IMG/VR virus record: IMGVR_UViG_3300025671_000294 | Span: 1-31,677 of that record | Reading direction: 5' to 3' (one strand) | Length of the DNA stretch: 31,677 bases | From: a virus | Part shown: positions 9,701-17,270 of the stretch, piece by piece | Position numbering within the stretch: position 1 is the first letter of the stretch | How the letters are laid out: each line of letters opens with the position of its first letter | Translations under genes and position numbers: made by a program | The notes under the pieces: generated by a model | What the model was told of the DNA's origin: nothing | Seen by the model: the letters and a program-made list of their open reading frames with translations, nothing else | Database searches by the model: none

Positions 9701-9765
9701 ATCTCGCTAGCAACACGAGCCCGCCCGTGTTAGGCTCAACAACAGAGGCTCAGAGGTATTCATAA
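6715..9765 (+). CDS. large tail hub or tail-tip protein
   Basis: GGAGG at 6706-6710 lies four bases before the ATG at 6715, which is preferred over the in-frame GTG at 6712. The product has 1016 residues and is the largest protein in the window. It is beta-rich and soluble, and contains many Asp/Gly turns and several aromatic clusters. Segments near residues 660-840 (for example around DGVKIKDIIDSMLKAM) resemble the mixed alpha/beta organisation of central tail hub proteins that close the distal tube. The family is not recognised with certainty. Size and position (after the tape measure, before the lysin and fibre) support a central fibre or host-specificity role like lambda J, by analogy only. 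Confidence 0.6.
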   Translation: MSITDDRARRVFVLEVGGLPVRYTSGSFDPTTSNLPSTITTGINYQDLEGIVGVSAYSANLDPSGGVATYSSVTVTLSTDRVRGGVNDPSVIFGRCGARASDPFRAQVISELLYVTDSGSLDIDTTVSGVSYPALFHIGAETVRVTSSTPIAGGARLNIDSRAVGGSQRQAHLITQGGTNVPEVSTAITTFRGRRASLWVAQELPDGGLSDFTQIVNGFIDSSPVVESGGTVSVSLTPIIALLNGEITERGRVTTNLKQGFHYYTGREGSFLEWAVYLEGGGVDYYIERSSITSTQFDMTSFQPDQLNHFWYTGPNGVNPPSDGSHPRYPRLEGSYENNTEQVFYPEPGPRFSYDSSISSYNTSGTSDYIKVRTNSRPESKRVKLGTNEVKQFPEVIIDALDNELEFVNTYAGSWARWQLGTDNTITVSPNGDPDGVRPVVALTQADWSRFRILGSKAYYWDANGQHPPLWSGQRLWYPLDIRTPGSEQRFANEVRTGQRRMAPLSFFRCSDSEAQRPVSYPISGIALGYYQWRELTILVEDGLGLPATATAGDTYDIQVKYLDKRAEETRYQWIKATHQTVATYDGSSVGYIIHLDPAQDWDLVSSFGDWEGSERAEIYGGALFDKERPGEIILKLLESGGGDSKLGTYDVYSIGLAIPSSEIDEESFLTYDGASGFTFSGAISGDGVKIKDIIDSMLKAMSCALIMKRDLNGRSKITLQPIGSELASNVTQTIAAGDWLADQPPTWSIYEDVVTQTVVRYQWNTEEERFENELTFSNQEAINRYGGERSRTQLDLYGLTSRDLGDSLGDTLGYFLPVVARQWNLLSNPLRLWRGSIGTGQSLLLDVGDYVKVSSPHLKGYGDEWGVTDEVGMIQNIHQELMSEGAQLEIITTGTNPVAWNAAADVTTITSTTALEVAEYSYSSTAKDVTFFEVGDVVDYLPRGNEDAAITGLEIAQIVGNVITFTAAHGVTVTGGTLEPTLYTSASAHSKLDAYLASNTSPPVLGSTTEAQRYS

Positions 9766-10478
9766 TGGCACGAACCAAAAAAGACCTTGAAACCGAAAAT
9801 AAAGAGCTCAAGCTCATGATGGCTGACCTTAAAGAGAGCTGTGAGCATGAGGTCAGGCGCCTTCAACGCGCTATCCTTCAGATGGGTCTTGACCTCAAAG
9901 CCTTGGAAGTTGACCGCCGCCCAGAGCGCAACGTCTACGCCTCACCCCAAAGCCGTGAAGCAATTGAACGGGCTCAGTGTGAGTGGGAGCGCAATGTGAC
10001 TGAGCCTTCATATGGTGGAGACTGGCAACGCATCAATACCTATATCAAGAGCTCAGAGGGGATTGGATGGAGTTGGGAGCCTGACTATACCAAGAATGGT
10101 CAATTCTCTTGGTGCGGGGCGTTTGTGGCTTTTGCTTATGGTGGGTCAGTCAGGCTTGATATCAGAAAAAAGATATTCCCCTCATGTTATCGACTTTGGA
10201 GCAATTGGGGGAAAAGCTCACGCTGTAGAGATGGGGAAGCCCCACAGCCCGGCGATATCATCACAGTGTTCACTTCAGATGAACAAACGCCGGTTCAAGG
10301 GAATCACATTGTTTTATGTGTGGGAGCTCCTGACGATATGGGGCTATTTGATACAATCGAGGGAAACGCCCACGGACAAGGACCGGAAGGCAGAATTGAG
10401 GGCGTGATAAAGCGCCAACGCTCGATAGATACCGTGGCTCACATTTACCGTCTCCTATCTGAAGACTTTGAGGATTAA
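9765..10478 (+). CDS. CHAP/NlpC-P60-like cell wall hydrolase
   Basis: The 237-residue protein begins with a coiled-coil-like helix (residues 1-50). A cysteine hydrolase domain follows at about 85-235. The catalytic Cys is likely C117 in the segment SWCGAFVAFAY, the His H181 in GNHIVLCVG after the PGDII motif (162-166), and the polar third residue lies in EGNAHG (199-204). This Cys-His pattern is that of CHAP and NlpC/P60 amidases or endopeptidases that cut peptidoglycan. No signal peptide is seen. It may be the endolysin, or a tail-associated lysin acting at DNA entry, since it sits between tail hub and fibre genes. The N-terminal coiled coil favours attachment to a tail or partner protein. 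Confidence 0.78.
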   Translation: MARTKKDLETENKELKLMMADLKESCEHEVRRLQRAILQMGLDLKALEVDRRPERNVYASPQSREAIERAQCEWERNVTEPSYGGDWQRINTYIKSSEGIGWSWEPDYTKNGQFSWCGAFVAFAYGGSVRLDIRKKIFPSCYRLWSNWGKSSRCRDGEAPQPGDIITVFTSDEQTPVQGNHIVLCVGAPDDMGLFDTIEGNAHGQGPEGRIEGVIKRQRSIDTVAHIYRLLSEDFED

Positions 10479-10480
10479 TT

Positions 10481-10852
10481 ATGTCTAGGTTAAAAGTACA
10501 AGACCCTATCATTAGTGGCTCAATTCGTGGCTCCCTTGATCTGTCAGGCGTATCCAATACCGATTGGAACAACCTGACTTCATCTGATTTCATTGATTCA
10601 ACTACAGGCTCAGCTTGTGCAAGCGGGCTCACGTTCCAATGGGTTGGATTTACTAATGAGGGTTCTGATGTGATGTTCATCAAGTATCGAGCGCGAGCGA
10701 GCGCAAGCGACCCAACCACAAATGAAATGACGGTGGGTCAAATCTTCTCTGACGACCTAGGGACACTAAGAACCCCCATTCAAACTATCGCATACAAGAA
10801 AAATGACGCCGCTGACACCGTGAGGGTCATTGCAGGCTTTAGCGCTATCTAA
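10481..10852 (+). CDS. small protein of unknown function before the tail fibre
   Basis: This 123-residue protein is preceded by GAGG at 10470-10473 with seven-base spacing. It is polar and beta-prone, lacks cysteine pairs and membrane helices, and I do not recognise a family. It is cotranscribed with the lysin and the fibre gene. Its Ser/Thr/Asp-rich composition matches the neighbouring fibre proteins, so a fibre-attachment or adaptor role is possible. Confidence 0.55.
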   Translation: MSRLKVQDPIISGSIRGSLDLSGVSNTDWNNLTSSDFIDSTTGSACASGLTFQWVGFTNEGSDVMFIKYRARASASDPTTNEMTVGQIFSDDLGTLRTPIQTIAYKKNDAADTVRVIAGFSAI

Positions 10853-10863
10853 GGAGCTCCATC

Positions 10864-12897
10864 ATGTCAGTTCTATTCTTACCCCCATCAGCGGGCGCCG
10901 CTTCTGTACCTGACGCAAGTGAAACAGTCTCAGGAAAGATCAGGATAGCCACAAGCGCTGAAGCCACCACTGGTACAAACGACCTCACGGCAATGACACC
11001 TGCAAAGGTCAAGACCGTTGTAGATGCGGCGGTTGTTGGTGGCGTGACATATAAGGGCACTTTTGACGCTGCTGCGCCTCTTGATCTTAGCAACGCTGTA
11101 CAGGGTGATCTTTATATTATTGACGGTGCAGGCACTTATCAGGGGCAAGTGTGGGCGGTCGGTGATCATCTGCTTGTAAATGCAGATATGGGCGGCGCTG
11201 TTGACCCTGCCAAGATCGACAAGATTGACAGCACTGACGCCGTGACAAGCGTTGCAGGTAGAACCGGCGCGGTTGTTCTCTCCTCTTCTGATATCTCAGG
11301 GCTTGCAACCGTAGCAACATCAGGAGCTTATAGTGACCTGAGCGGAACGCCAACGCTCGCGACCGTAGCGACTACAGGAGCGTATAGTGACCTGAGCGGA
11401 ACGCCATCACTTGCGACCGTAGCGACCACAGGAGCGTATAGTGATCTGACCGGGACGCCAACGCTAGGCACGGCGGCGGCTGAGGATGTAGGCACAGCCG
11501 CTGGCAACGTGGTGCAGCTCAACGGATCAGCTCAACTTCCTGCTGTAGACGGCTCGCTGCTGACTAATGTGAGCGCGAGCGTTGCAGCTCTTAATGATGT
11601 GGGTGATGTAGACACCACAGGAGTGAGCACTAACAATGTCCTGAAGTATGATGGTGCAAACTGGGTTGATGGCTCTGTTGCTTATACTGAGGTAACAGGC
11701 ACGCCAACGCTCGCAACGGTCGCAACATCAGGGGCTTACTCTGATCTGACAGGCACGCCAACGCTAGGCACAGCAAGCGCCGAAGATGTGGGCACAGCCG
11801 CTGGCAACGTGGTGCAGCTCAATGGGTCAGCTCAACTCCCAGCCGTTGACGGCTCGCTTCTGACTAATGTGAGCGCGAGCGTTGCTGATCTTGACGATAT
11901 TGGCAATGTAGACACCACAGGAGTGAGCGCTAATAATGTCCTGAAGTATGATGGTGCAAACTGGGTTGATGGCTCTGTTGCTTATACTGAAGTAACAGGC
12001 ACGCCAACACTTGCGACCGTAGCAACTACAGGAGACTATAGCGATCTCAATGATTCTGTGGTTGTTCAGCAATTCAACACAACAACAACGTCAACCCCGA
12101 TTAACTCAAACGCCCTGCACGTCTTCCGGCTGTACGGCGGTGGTATCACTTTAACATTAGCTCAAGCGACCGTGGCGAATGGGTTTGCACTGTTTCATAA
12201 CCTCAGCGGCTCAGACGTAACGATCACAGGCGCTAGTACGTCATTTAGAGCAAACGGTGAGGGGGCTCTCGGCGGCTCAAGCTCGATTACTGTCAAGGCA
12301 GGTGAGCGGCGGCTTTATTATTTAGAGTCAACGCTTGTTTACATGGAAGTAAACAGCACGCGGCTTGAACATAATGGTGATGTGACAATCACAAGCGTAG
12401 CCAATAATGAGGTGATTAAATACAACAGCACCTCAGGAGATTGGGAAAATGGCGCGGTTGCTTATGCTGACGTAACAGGAACGCCAACGCTAGGAACAGC
12501 GGCGGCGGAAGATGTAGGCACAAGCGCCAACAACGTTGTGCAGCTCGATGGTACAGCGAGACTCCCAGCCGTTGACGGTTCACAGCTCACAAATCTCCCT
12601 ACAGCCGGCTATCCTTCACTCACATCAGCCTCTCCGACCTCAGCCTATACCATTTCCACTAGCACTGGGTTCATGGAGATTTATCTTCTAAATCCAACAG
12701 TAGCGATCACTGTAAACATCCCAGCGCCGGGCACTGTGTCATCTGGATACCGCTACAACATCAAGAATACATCAGCGAATAGCATCACGATCACGCCAGC
12801 GAGCGGAAATATTGATGGAGCTTCAACGCTTGTTCTTAATGTGCAATATTCAGCGGTTACGCTTGTGAGTGATCAATCAAACTGGTTTATCATCTAA
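10864..12897 (+). CDS. repeat-containing tail fibre protein
   Basis: A strong AAGGAG precedes the ATG. The N-terminus (residues 15-45, with SETVSGKIRIAT and LTAMTPAKV) has the pattern common in phage tail fibres and side tail fibre proteins. Residues about 147-200 are three 18-residue units (LATVATTGAYSDLSGTPT type). They are followed by two roughly 100-residue units and a partial third copy around residues 540-580 (LGTAAAEDVG...LPAVDGSQLTN). The last 90 residues form a different beta-rich domain that probably ends the fibre. Such repeats form trimeric shafts. The protein is 677 residues long and should mediate adsorption. Repeat copy number is likely to vary between relatives. Confidence 0.85.
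   Translation: MSVLFLPPSAGAASVPDASETVSGKIRIATSAEATTGTNDLTAMTPAKVKTVVDAAVVGGVTYKGTFDAAAPLDLSNAVQGDLYIIDGAGTYQGQVWAVGDHLLVNADMGGAVDPAKIDKIDSTDAVTSVAGRTGAVVLSSSDISGLATVATSGAYSDLSGTPTLATVATTGAYSDLSGTPSLATVATTGAYSDLTGTPTLGTAAAEDVGTAAGNVVQLNGSAQLPAVDGSLLTNVSASVAALNDVGDVDTTGVSTNNVLKYDGANWVDGSVAYTEVTGTPTLATVATSGAYSDLTGTPTLGTASAEDVGTAAGNVVQLNGSAQLPAVDGSLLTNVSASVADLDDIGNVDTTGVSANNVLKYDGANWVDGSVAYTEVTGTPTLATVATTGDYSDLNDSVVVQQFNTTTTSTPINSNALHVFRLYGGGITLTLAQATVANGFALFHNLSGSDVTITGASTSFRANGEGALGGSSSITVKAGERRLYYLESTLVYMEVNSTRLEHNGDVTITSVANNEVIKYNSTSGDWENGAVAYADVTGTPTLGTAAAEDVGTSANNVVQLDGTARLPAVDGSQLTNLPTAGYPSLTSASPTSAYTISTSTGFMEIYLLNPTVAITVNIPAPGTVSSGYRYNIKNTSANSITITPASGNIDGASTLVLNVQYSAVTLVSDQSNWFII
11302..11463 (+). 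repeat. three tandem 54-nt units in the tail fibre gene
   Basis: Units at 11302, 11356 and 11410 each encode an 18-residue LATVAT[ST]GAYSDL[ST]GTP[TS] motif. They are nearly identical at the DNA level, which suggests recent tandem expansion or selection for the shaft repeat. Confidence 0.85.
11464..12050 (+). repeat. two long tandem units (300-nt period) in the tail fibre gene
   Basis: The segments beginning at 11464 and 11764 are offset by exactly 300 nt and are nearly identical for most of their length (both encode EDVGTAAGNVVQLNGSAQLP and NNVLKYDGANWVDGSVAYTE). Each ends with another 18-residue unit. A diverged partial copy starts near 12487. Confidence 0.85.
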
Positions 12898-12909
12898 GAG
12901 AGGGTAAAT

Positions 12910-13356
12910 ATGAGCTATTACAGTCGAAAATTACCCACTCAATTGATTGAGATTTCTCTTAGTAGCGCTCAAACAGCTTCGCAAAATGATTATGTTTTGT
13001 TTGATACCTTGCGAGCGACAGGGACGCACGGTGTCACGCTCAACACGTCCACCGGTGAAATTGGGCTAGACACTACGAAGCAATACTCAGTCAGAGCGAG
13101 CATACACGTTCAGCGCTCAAACTCTACTTCAAGCTATACTTTTGCATGGCATGATTCAGGCGGCTCATTGATCACTCCGACAAATGGAGGTTATGATGCA
13201 CGCTTTGAGGATGGGACGTCTGCAAACAGCACATATATTGCAGCTTACCAGAATAGTAGCCCCCTCAGCGCTATACGCTTAAAGGCAACTCTGCTGGCTG
13301 CAAGCTCAACGATTTTAACAGCTACAAAGGTAATAATCATTGAGGTGACGCCATGA
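12910..13356 (+). CDS. small beta-type fibre or receptor-binding protein 1
   Basis: The 148-residue protein follows the fibre gene with a GAGAGGG before its ATG. Its pattern of strands (QYSVRASIHVQRS, YTFAWHDSGGSLI, IRLKATLLAA, TKVIIIEVTP) resembles the TNF/C1q-like jelly-roll heads found at the tips of phage fibres. That fold is inferred from pattern, not proven. The last codons contain GAGGTGA, which serves as the ribosome binding site of the next gene, and its stop overlaps that gene's ATG. Confidence 0.6.
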   Translation: MSYYSRKLPTQLIEISLSSAQTASQNDYVLFDTLRATGTHGVTLNTSTGEIGLDTTKQYSVRASIHVQRSNSTSSYTFAWHDSGGSLITPTNGGYDARFEDGTSANSTYIAAYQNSSPLSAIRLKATLLAASSTILTATKVIIIEVTP

Positions 13357-13787
13357 GCTTCATGCCCAACTATCCAGCGCTCTTTAGGGCGCACAATACA
13401 TCAACGCAGACAGGAATAGGGGTCACTGGACCTTTTAACCTGCAATTTTCTGAGGGTTGTGAAATCATTGGCGCATACTACAAACTAAACGTGCAGAATA
13501 ATGCTTATGTGTATGGAGACGTCAAGATCAACGGCTTTACAGCGTCAAACCAGTCGTATGACATAAGCTTTACCCCCACGGCGTTAATTAGCTCTATGGT
13601 TTCTGAAGGTTGGCAGGTCGCTAGTGAAATAAACCTCACAGTCATGACCGGCGATGATGGAGTGTATAATGTGGTTGAAGATAACGCTGGGCTTATTGTA
13701 GCAAACCAAAGCACCCCCCAAAATCCCGGCGGCTCATCAGCCGATCAGACGCGAATCTTCGGAGTTAGAGTTGAGGTGACTCCATGA
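13353..13787 (+). CDS. small beta-type fibre or receptor-binding protein 2
   Basis: The 144-residue protein starts in ATGA overlap with the preceding gene and again ends in EVTP followed by a coupled ATG. Its beta-rich, Asn/Thr-rich sequence resembles a compact structural domain. No catalytic motif, signal peptide or membrane helix is seen. The identical C-terminal tetrapeptide and the identical junction suggest it arose with its left neighbour by duplication followed by strong divergence, or that the junction itself is conserved for coupling. Confidence 0.58.
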   Translation: MSFMPNYPALFRAHNTSTQTGIGVTGPFNLQFSEGCEIIGAYYKLNVQNNAYVYGDVKINGFTASNQSYDISFTPTALISSMVSEGWQVASEINLTVMTGDDGVYNVVEDNAGLIVANQSTPQNPGGSSADQTRIFGVRVEVTP

Positions 13788-14278
13788 GCTACTTAATTAC
13801 AGAAGATTTAACAGAGCTCAAAGTGGACGTCTTGCGACCGATCGATATAACCCCTAATACAAACATCATGACGCTGCAAGCGCCCTCCTCATTTACAACT
13901 GACATCACAGTGACCTCAAACTCTATCACGCTTTATTCCGGCTCAAGCTATTACATCGAGGGGACTGTTCAGGCAAACAATGGGGTCACGGGCGTTAGAG
14001 GTACTTGTTTTTATCAGCTATATAATGCCACAGGCGCCGCCTACATCGGCAATGATGCGGGTGAAGATCTGACTGGCACAACGGGCGCACCATTGCGACA
14101 GGGGCGCAAATGTGCAACAGCGCTGATTTTAGATTCTGACATTAGTACAAGTATGACAATCGAGCTTCGCATTAAAACCTTAACCGGCACAGGTTGGGAT
14201 TTTAACGTGCTTGGCTGGCAGGGTGTTTCAGGATACATTGGTTTTCCATCTTTGCGAGTTTGGCAGCTACCCACCTAA
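13784..14278 (+). CDS. small beta-type fibre or receptor-binding protein 3
   Basis: The 164-residue protein is the third of the coupled series and starts in ATGA overlap after GAGGTGA. The strands SSYYIEGTVQANN, TCFYQLYNATG and IELRIKTLTG, with the closing segment SLRVWQLP, again suggest a jelly-roll-like domain such as those at fibre tips. Function as a receptor-binding or fibre-cap subunit is inferred from order and composition. Confidence 0.58.
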   Translation: MSYLITEDLTELKVDVLRPIDITPNTNIMTLQAPSSFTTDITVTSNSITLYSGSSYYIEGTVQANNGVTGVRGTCFYQLYNATGAAYIGNDAGEDLTGTTGAPLRQGRKCATALILDSDISTSMTIELRIKTLTGTGWDFNVLGWQGVSGYIGFPSLRVWQLPT

Positions 14279-14290
14279 TCGGAGTTTAAA

Positions 14291-14536
14291 ATGAATTGGG
14301 AAAAAGTTAAAGACGTGCTCACCTTCTGCCTTATCCCTGCTATGGGTTGGGTGATGATGACCTCGAACAGCCTCACATCACTTCAACAGGTGCAAGCTCA
14401 ACAGGCTAAAGAGATCGCTGAGATACAGGGGGCGGTCAAAGCGCTTCAAAAGCGAACCATTTCCATAGAGCTTCAAAACGCTAAGATCGAGACTAAACTG
14501 GATCACATTATCAAGATGTTAGAGAAGGTGAAGTAA
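14291..14536 (+). CDS. small membrane protein with coiled coil (possible holin or lysis accessory)
   Basis: This 81-residue protein has one hydrophobic segment at about residues 9-24 (VLTFCLIPAMGWVMM). A long amphipathic helix with heptad-like spacing follows to the C-terminus (residues 30-80). GGAG precedes the ATG. A single short membrane helix plus coiled coil occurs in several small phage lysis and superinfection proteins, but I cannot assign a family. It is followed directly (TAATG) by another membrane-anchored protein, so the three genes 14291-15232 look like one unit between the fibre genes and the nucleotide-metabolism gene. Confidence 0.55.
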   Translation: MNWEKVKDVLTFCLIPAMGWVMMTSNSLTSLQQVQAQQAKEIAEIQGAVKALQKRTISIELQNAKIETKLDHIIKMLEKVK

Positions 14537-14868
14537 TGCCTGAGCTTAAGCCTCATGAGCTCATGTTAATGCTTGCCGTTTGGTCTCTTCTCATCTTTGG
14601 GGGTGGCTTCTTGGGCGGTCGCTCATCTGTTGATGGAGACTGTGAGACTTGTGAGGCGGCGCTTGATAAAGCCATTGACGAGCTCCACGGGTGCGAGCGC
14701 AAGCTCTTGACACCTGACCCTAATGAGTGTGAAGATGAGCGTCTTGCTGAGCGTCAACTTTGCAGGGAGAGCCTCGCGAGGTACAAGGCGCTGAAGTGTC
14801 GCATTTGTGAGGTACATCATGACACCTATCCTCCTGAGCCTTCTGACGATCCTAACCCCAATAACTGA
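14536..14868 (+). CDS. membrane-anchored cysteine-rich small protein (spanin candidate)
   Basis: The 110-residue protein has a hydrophobic segment at residues 8-27 (ELMLMLAVWSLLIFGGGFLGG), consistent with a signal anchor. A Cys-rich polar domain follows, with paired cysteines (CETC at 36-39, CRIC near 91-94) and a Pro/Asp-rich tail. Its start overlaps the previous stop and its 3' end overlaps the next gene by 50 bases in another frame. An N-terminal membrane anchor with an external helical domain and an overlapping partner recalls inner-membrane/outer-membrane spanin pairs, but no lipobox is visible, so the role is uncertain. Confidence 0.5.
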   Translation: MPELKPHELMLMLAVWSLLIFGGGFLGGRSSVDGDCETCEAALDKAIDELHGCERKLLTPDPNECEDERLAERQLCRESLARYKALKCRICEVHHDTYPPEPSDDPNPNN

Positions 14869-15232
14869 GCCTCTTGTCTTGACGACAGGGGAGACGGTTA
14901 ACGCTCGCCATCTCATGCCCTCTGATGAGTTTTGCTTAAGCCTTGAAGAGTTCGCGCTTGTACAAGCCGACCAAATCAAGTCACGTCAGTATTGGGAGGG
15001 GCGCTTGAGCAGACAGCGAGCGCGATTCATTGAAAACCTCACAACGCTTCAGGAGAGTCACAAGGAAGTTCACAAGAGCTATCTAGCAGAGCAAGAGATA
15101 TTGAAGGGCGAGCTAAAGGAAGCTTATAAGCAACGAGACTTGGCTCGTCATGATCTATGGTGGTGGAGGGGTGCCACAGTGGGCTTGATCCTCTCAACTG
15201 GTGTCACGGTTGTTTATCTCATAGGTAGATAG
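14819..15232 (+). CDS. exported coiled-coil protein with C-terminal membrane helix (spanin-like topology)
   Basis: I chose the ATG at 14819 (137 residues) because GAGG at 14809-14812 sits six bases upstream; the in-frame GTG at 14807 has no such site. Residues 1-20 look like a signal peptide (MTPILLSLLTILTPITEPLV). A conserved-looking LTTGETVNARHLMPSDEFCLSLEEF segment follows, then a long charged coiled coil (about 50-112), and a C-terminal membrane helix (about 115-135). Such proteins are common beside phage lysis genes. The N-terminal export signal plus C-terminal anchor resembles the topology of unimolecular spanins, but the lipobox cysteine is missing. Confidence 0.55.
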   Translation: MTPILLSLLTILTPITEPLVLTTGETVNARHLMPSDEFCLSLEEFALVQADQIKSRQYWEGRLSRQRARFIENLTTLQESHKEVHKSYLAEQEILKGELKEAYKQRDLARHDLWWWRGATVGLILSTGVTVVYLIGR

Positions 15233-15240
15233 CCCAAGAG

Positions 15241-15256
15241 CGGGGGAGCTCCCCCG
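15241..15256 (+). promoter_or_regulatory. perfect GC palindrome overlapping the RNR ribosome binding site
   Basis: CGGGGGAGCTCCCCCG is a perfect 16-base palindrome that can fold as a six-base-pair stem with an AGCU loop. Its last base begins the GGAGG Shine-Dalgarno sequence (15256-15260) of the RNR gene. It has no T-run, so it is not a normal terminator. It could modulate RNR translation or mark an RNA processing site. Confidence 0.5.
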
Positions 15257-15266
15257 GAGGTACATA

Positions 15267-17270
15267 ATGCAGAATGATCTTTTAGGCGCGGTCGCGTTTG
15301 CCGCCCAATATGCACGTCCCCTGGTTGGAGGAGGTGGGCGCGAAACTTGGTATCAGGCGGCTTGCAGGGTTGAGGCTATGCACCTTAAGAGATACCCCCA
15401 AGTAGTGGGGGAAACTATGAGCGCCTTTAATTTAGTTCGTGATCAGAGGGTCTTTCCCTCTCAGCGCTCGACTCAGTTTGGAGGGCGTCCCATCGAGCGC
15501 AATAACATGAGGATATATAATTGCACGTATTCCCCATGTGACCGCCCGCGCTTCTTCAGTGAGGCTTTTTGGCTTCTCCTCTCAGGCTGCGGGACTGGCT
15601 TTAGTGTCAGGGCTGATGACATCAACCGCCTTCCACGCCTCCTGACCCTGAGCGAGTATGTGAGGAAAGAGCGCCGCGTCCATATGGTGACTGACTCCAT
15701 TGAGGGCTGGGCTCACGCTGTACAGCTCTTGATAGATAGCTATCTTCACCGCGGGTACTATGAGGAGTATTATGATTATAAGTTTGACTTCTCGCTTGTC
15801 AGACAGAAGGGCGCCCCCATTAGCTCAGGCGGTCACGCCCCCGGTCCCGCTCCACTAGAGACCGCGCTTGATAAGATTGATGAGCTCTTTGTGAATCTCA
15901 TCAAGTCAGGCTCAATGAGGCTCAGGTCAATTGACGCCTTTGATATCATGATGCTCTTGTCGGAAGCCGTCCTCTCAGGTGGTGTGAGGCGTAGCGCCTC
16001 CATTGCTATATTCGATGAAGATGACGCGCTCATGATGCAAGCCAAAACGGGGGACTGGTGGAAAGACCACCCTCAGAGGGCTTATGCAAACATCTCAGCG
16101 GGTCTGAGTATTGTGGGCGCTGACCGCTCCACGGTTGATCAGGTTGTAAATATGGCTCGCCAATGGGGAGAGCCGGGCGTCTTGTGGCAAGCTGACCCAA
16201 TGCACGGCACCAACCCATGCGCTGAAATTGGGCTCTTTCCGTATGTAGTCACTGATAGCAAAGGTGATCACGTCACAGAGATCACGCTTGAGATGTTAGC
16301 TAATCGTGAGAAGTATGAGGCGCGGGGCTGGGACTTCATGAGCGGCTGGGCTGTTTGCAACCTCACAGAGATCAACGGCGCGAAAGTTAAGAGCCGTGAA
16401 GACTTCCTTGAGGCTTGCAGGGCGGCGGCTCACATTGGGACGCTACAGGCGGGCTACACCCATCAGGGCTATCTTCTACTCAATACAAGGGTGATCATGA
16501 AACAAGAGTCACTGCTTGGGGTATCTATCACGGGTATGTGTTCAGCTCCTGACCTGCTGTTTAATCCTGAGCTACTTGAGGAGGGGGCGCGGGTATGTAT
16601 CGAGCAAAACAAAGCGACAGCCAAAGCTATCGGGATTAAGCCCGCCTCAAGGGTCACCACAGTAAAGCCCAGCGGGAACACCTCCACGGTGGCGGGTACT
16701 AGCGCGGGCGTCCACCCCTTCCACGCTCGCAGATACATAAGACGAATGAGGATAGCCCGCGTCAATCCTGTGTGGGATGAGCTGTGGGCTAAGGTCCCAG
16801 AGGCTTGCCTTGAGCTTGATAAGCACACGGGCGTGGTGGCGTTCGCTTGTGGAGCTCCTGAAGGGGCGCTCACTAGAGAGGAGGATACAGCCCTTGACCA
16901 CCTTGAGCGGGTGCGCTTGGTATATCAACACTGGGTTAAACCGGGTTCAGCTCCATCGAGGGTTGAGGGGTTGACCCATAATGTATCTAACACCTGCACC
17001 GTTAAGGATGAAGAGTGGGGCGCGGTCGCTGACTTCTTGTGGGACGCTCGCGAGGAGCTCAGGGGGGTTGCGCTCTTGGGTTGGTTTGGTGATAGCGCTT
17101 ATGATAACGCCCCTTACCAAACAGTAGAGGAGGGGAGTGAGGCAGAGGAGACTTGGAACCGCCTCATGTCTCTTGATTGGTCAGGGGTCAACCTGCTAGG
17201 TATCGAGGGTGATTATTATGACGCCACCCTTGAGCCCGCTTGCTCCTCCGGTCAATGCACTATCCAATGA
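15267..17270 (+). CDS. nrdJ: class II (adenosylcobalamin-dependent) ribonucleotide reductase
   Basis: The 667-residue enzyme reduces ribonucleotides to deoxyribonucleotides. GGAGG lies six bases before the ATG. The NCTYSPCDRPRFFSEAFWLL segment (C86) with SGCGTGFSV matches the first redox cysteine region. NPCAEI gives the radical-site cysteine C318 with E320, and CNLTE the partner C364. PSGNTSTVAGTSAGVHP is the substrate-phosphate region. The C-terminus carries a CxxxxC pair (C659, C664), as in the Lactobacillus leichmannii monomeric triphosphate reductase (739 residues). It is shorter than that enzyme and no small radical subunit is encoded nearby, consistent with class II. Together with ThyX it supports a self-reliant nucleotide supply that needs cobalamin and a host reductant. 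Confidence 0.93.
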   Translation: MQNDLLGAVAFAAQYARPLVGGGGRETWYQAACRVEAMHLKRYPQVVGETMSAFNLVRDQRVFPSQRSTQFGGRPIERNNMRIYNCTYSPCDRPRFFSEAFWLLLSGCGTGFSVRADDINRLPRLLTLSEYVRKERRVHMVTDSIEGWAHAVQLLIDSYLHRGYYEEYYDYKFDFSLVRQKGAPISSGGHAPGPAPLETALDKIDELFVNLIKSGSMRLRSIDAFDIMMLLSEAVLSGGVRRSASIAIFDEDDALMMQAKTGDWWKDHPQRAYANISAGLSIVGADRSTVDQVVNMARQWGEPGVLWQADPMHGTNPCAEIGLFPYVVTDSKGDHVTEITLEMLANREKYEARGWDFMSGWAVCNLTEINGAKVKSREDFLEACRAAAHIGTLQAGYTHQGYLLLNTRVIMKQESLLGVSITGMCSAPDLLFNPELLEEGARVCIEQNKATAKAIGIKPASRVTTVKPSGNTSTVAGTSAGVHPFHARRYIRRMRIARVNPVWDELWAKVPEACLELDKHTGVVAFACGAPEGALTREEDTALDHLERVRLVYQHWVKPGSAPSRVEGLTHNVSNTCTVKDEEWGAVADFLWDAREELRGVALLGWFGDSAYDNAPYQTVEEGSEAEETWNRLMSLDWSGVNLLGIEGDYYDATLEPACSSGQCTIQ

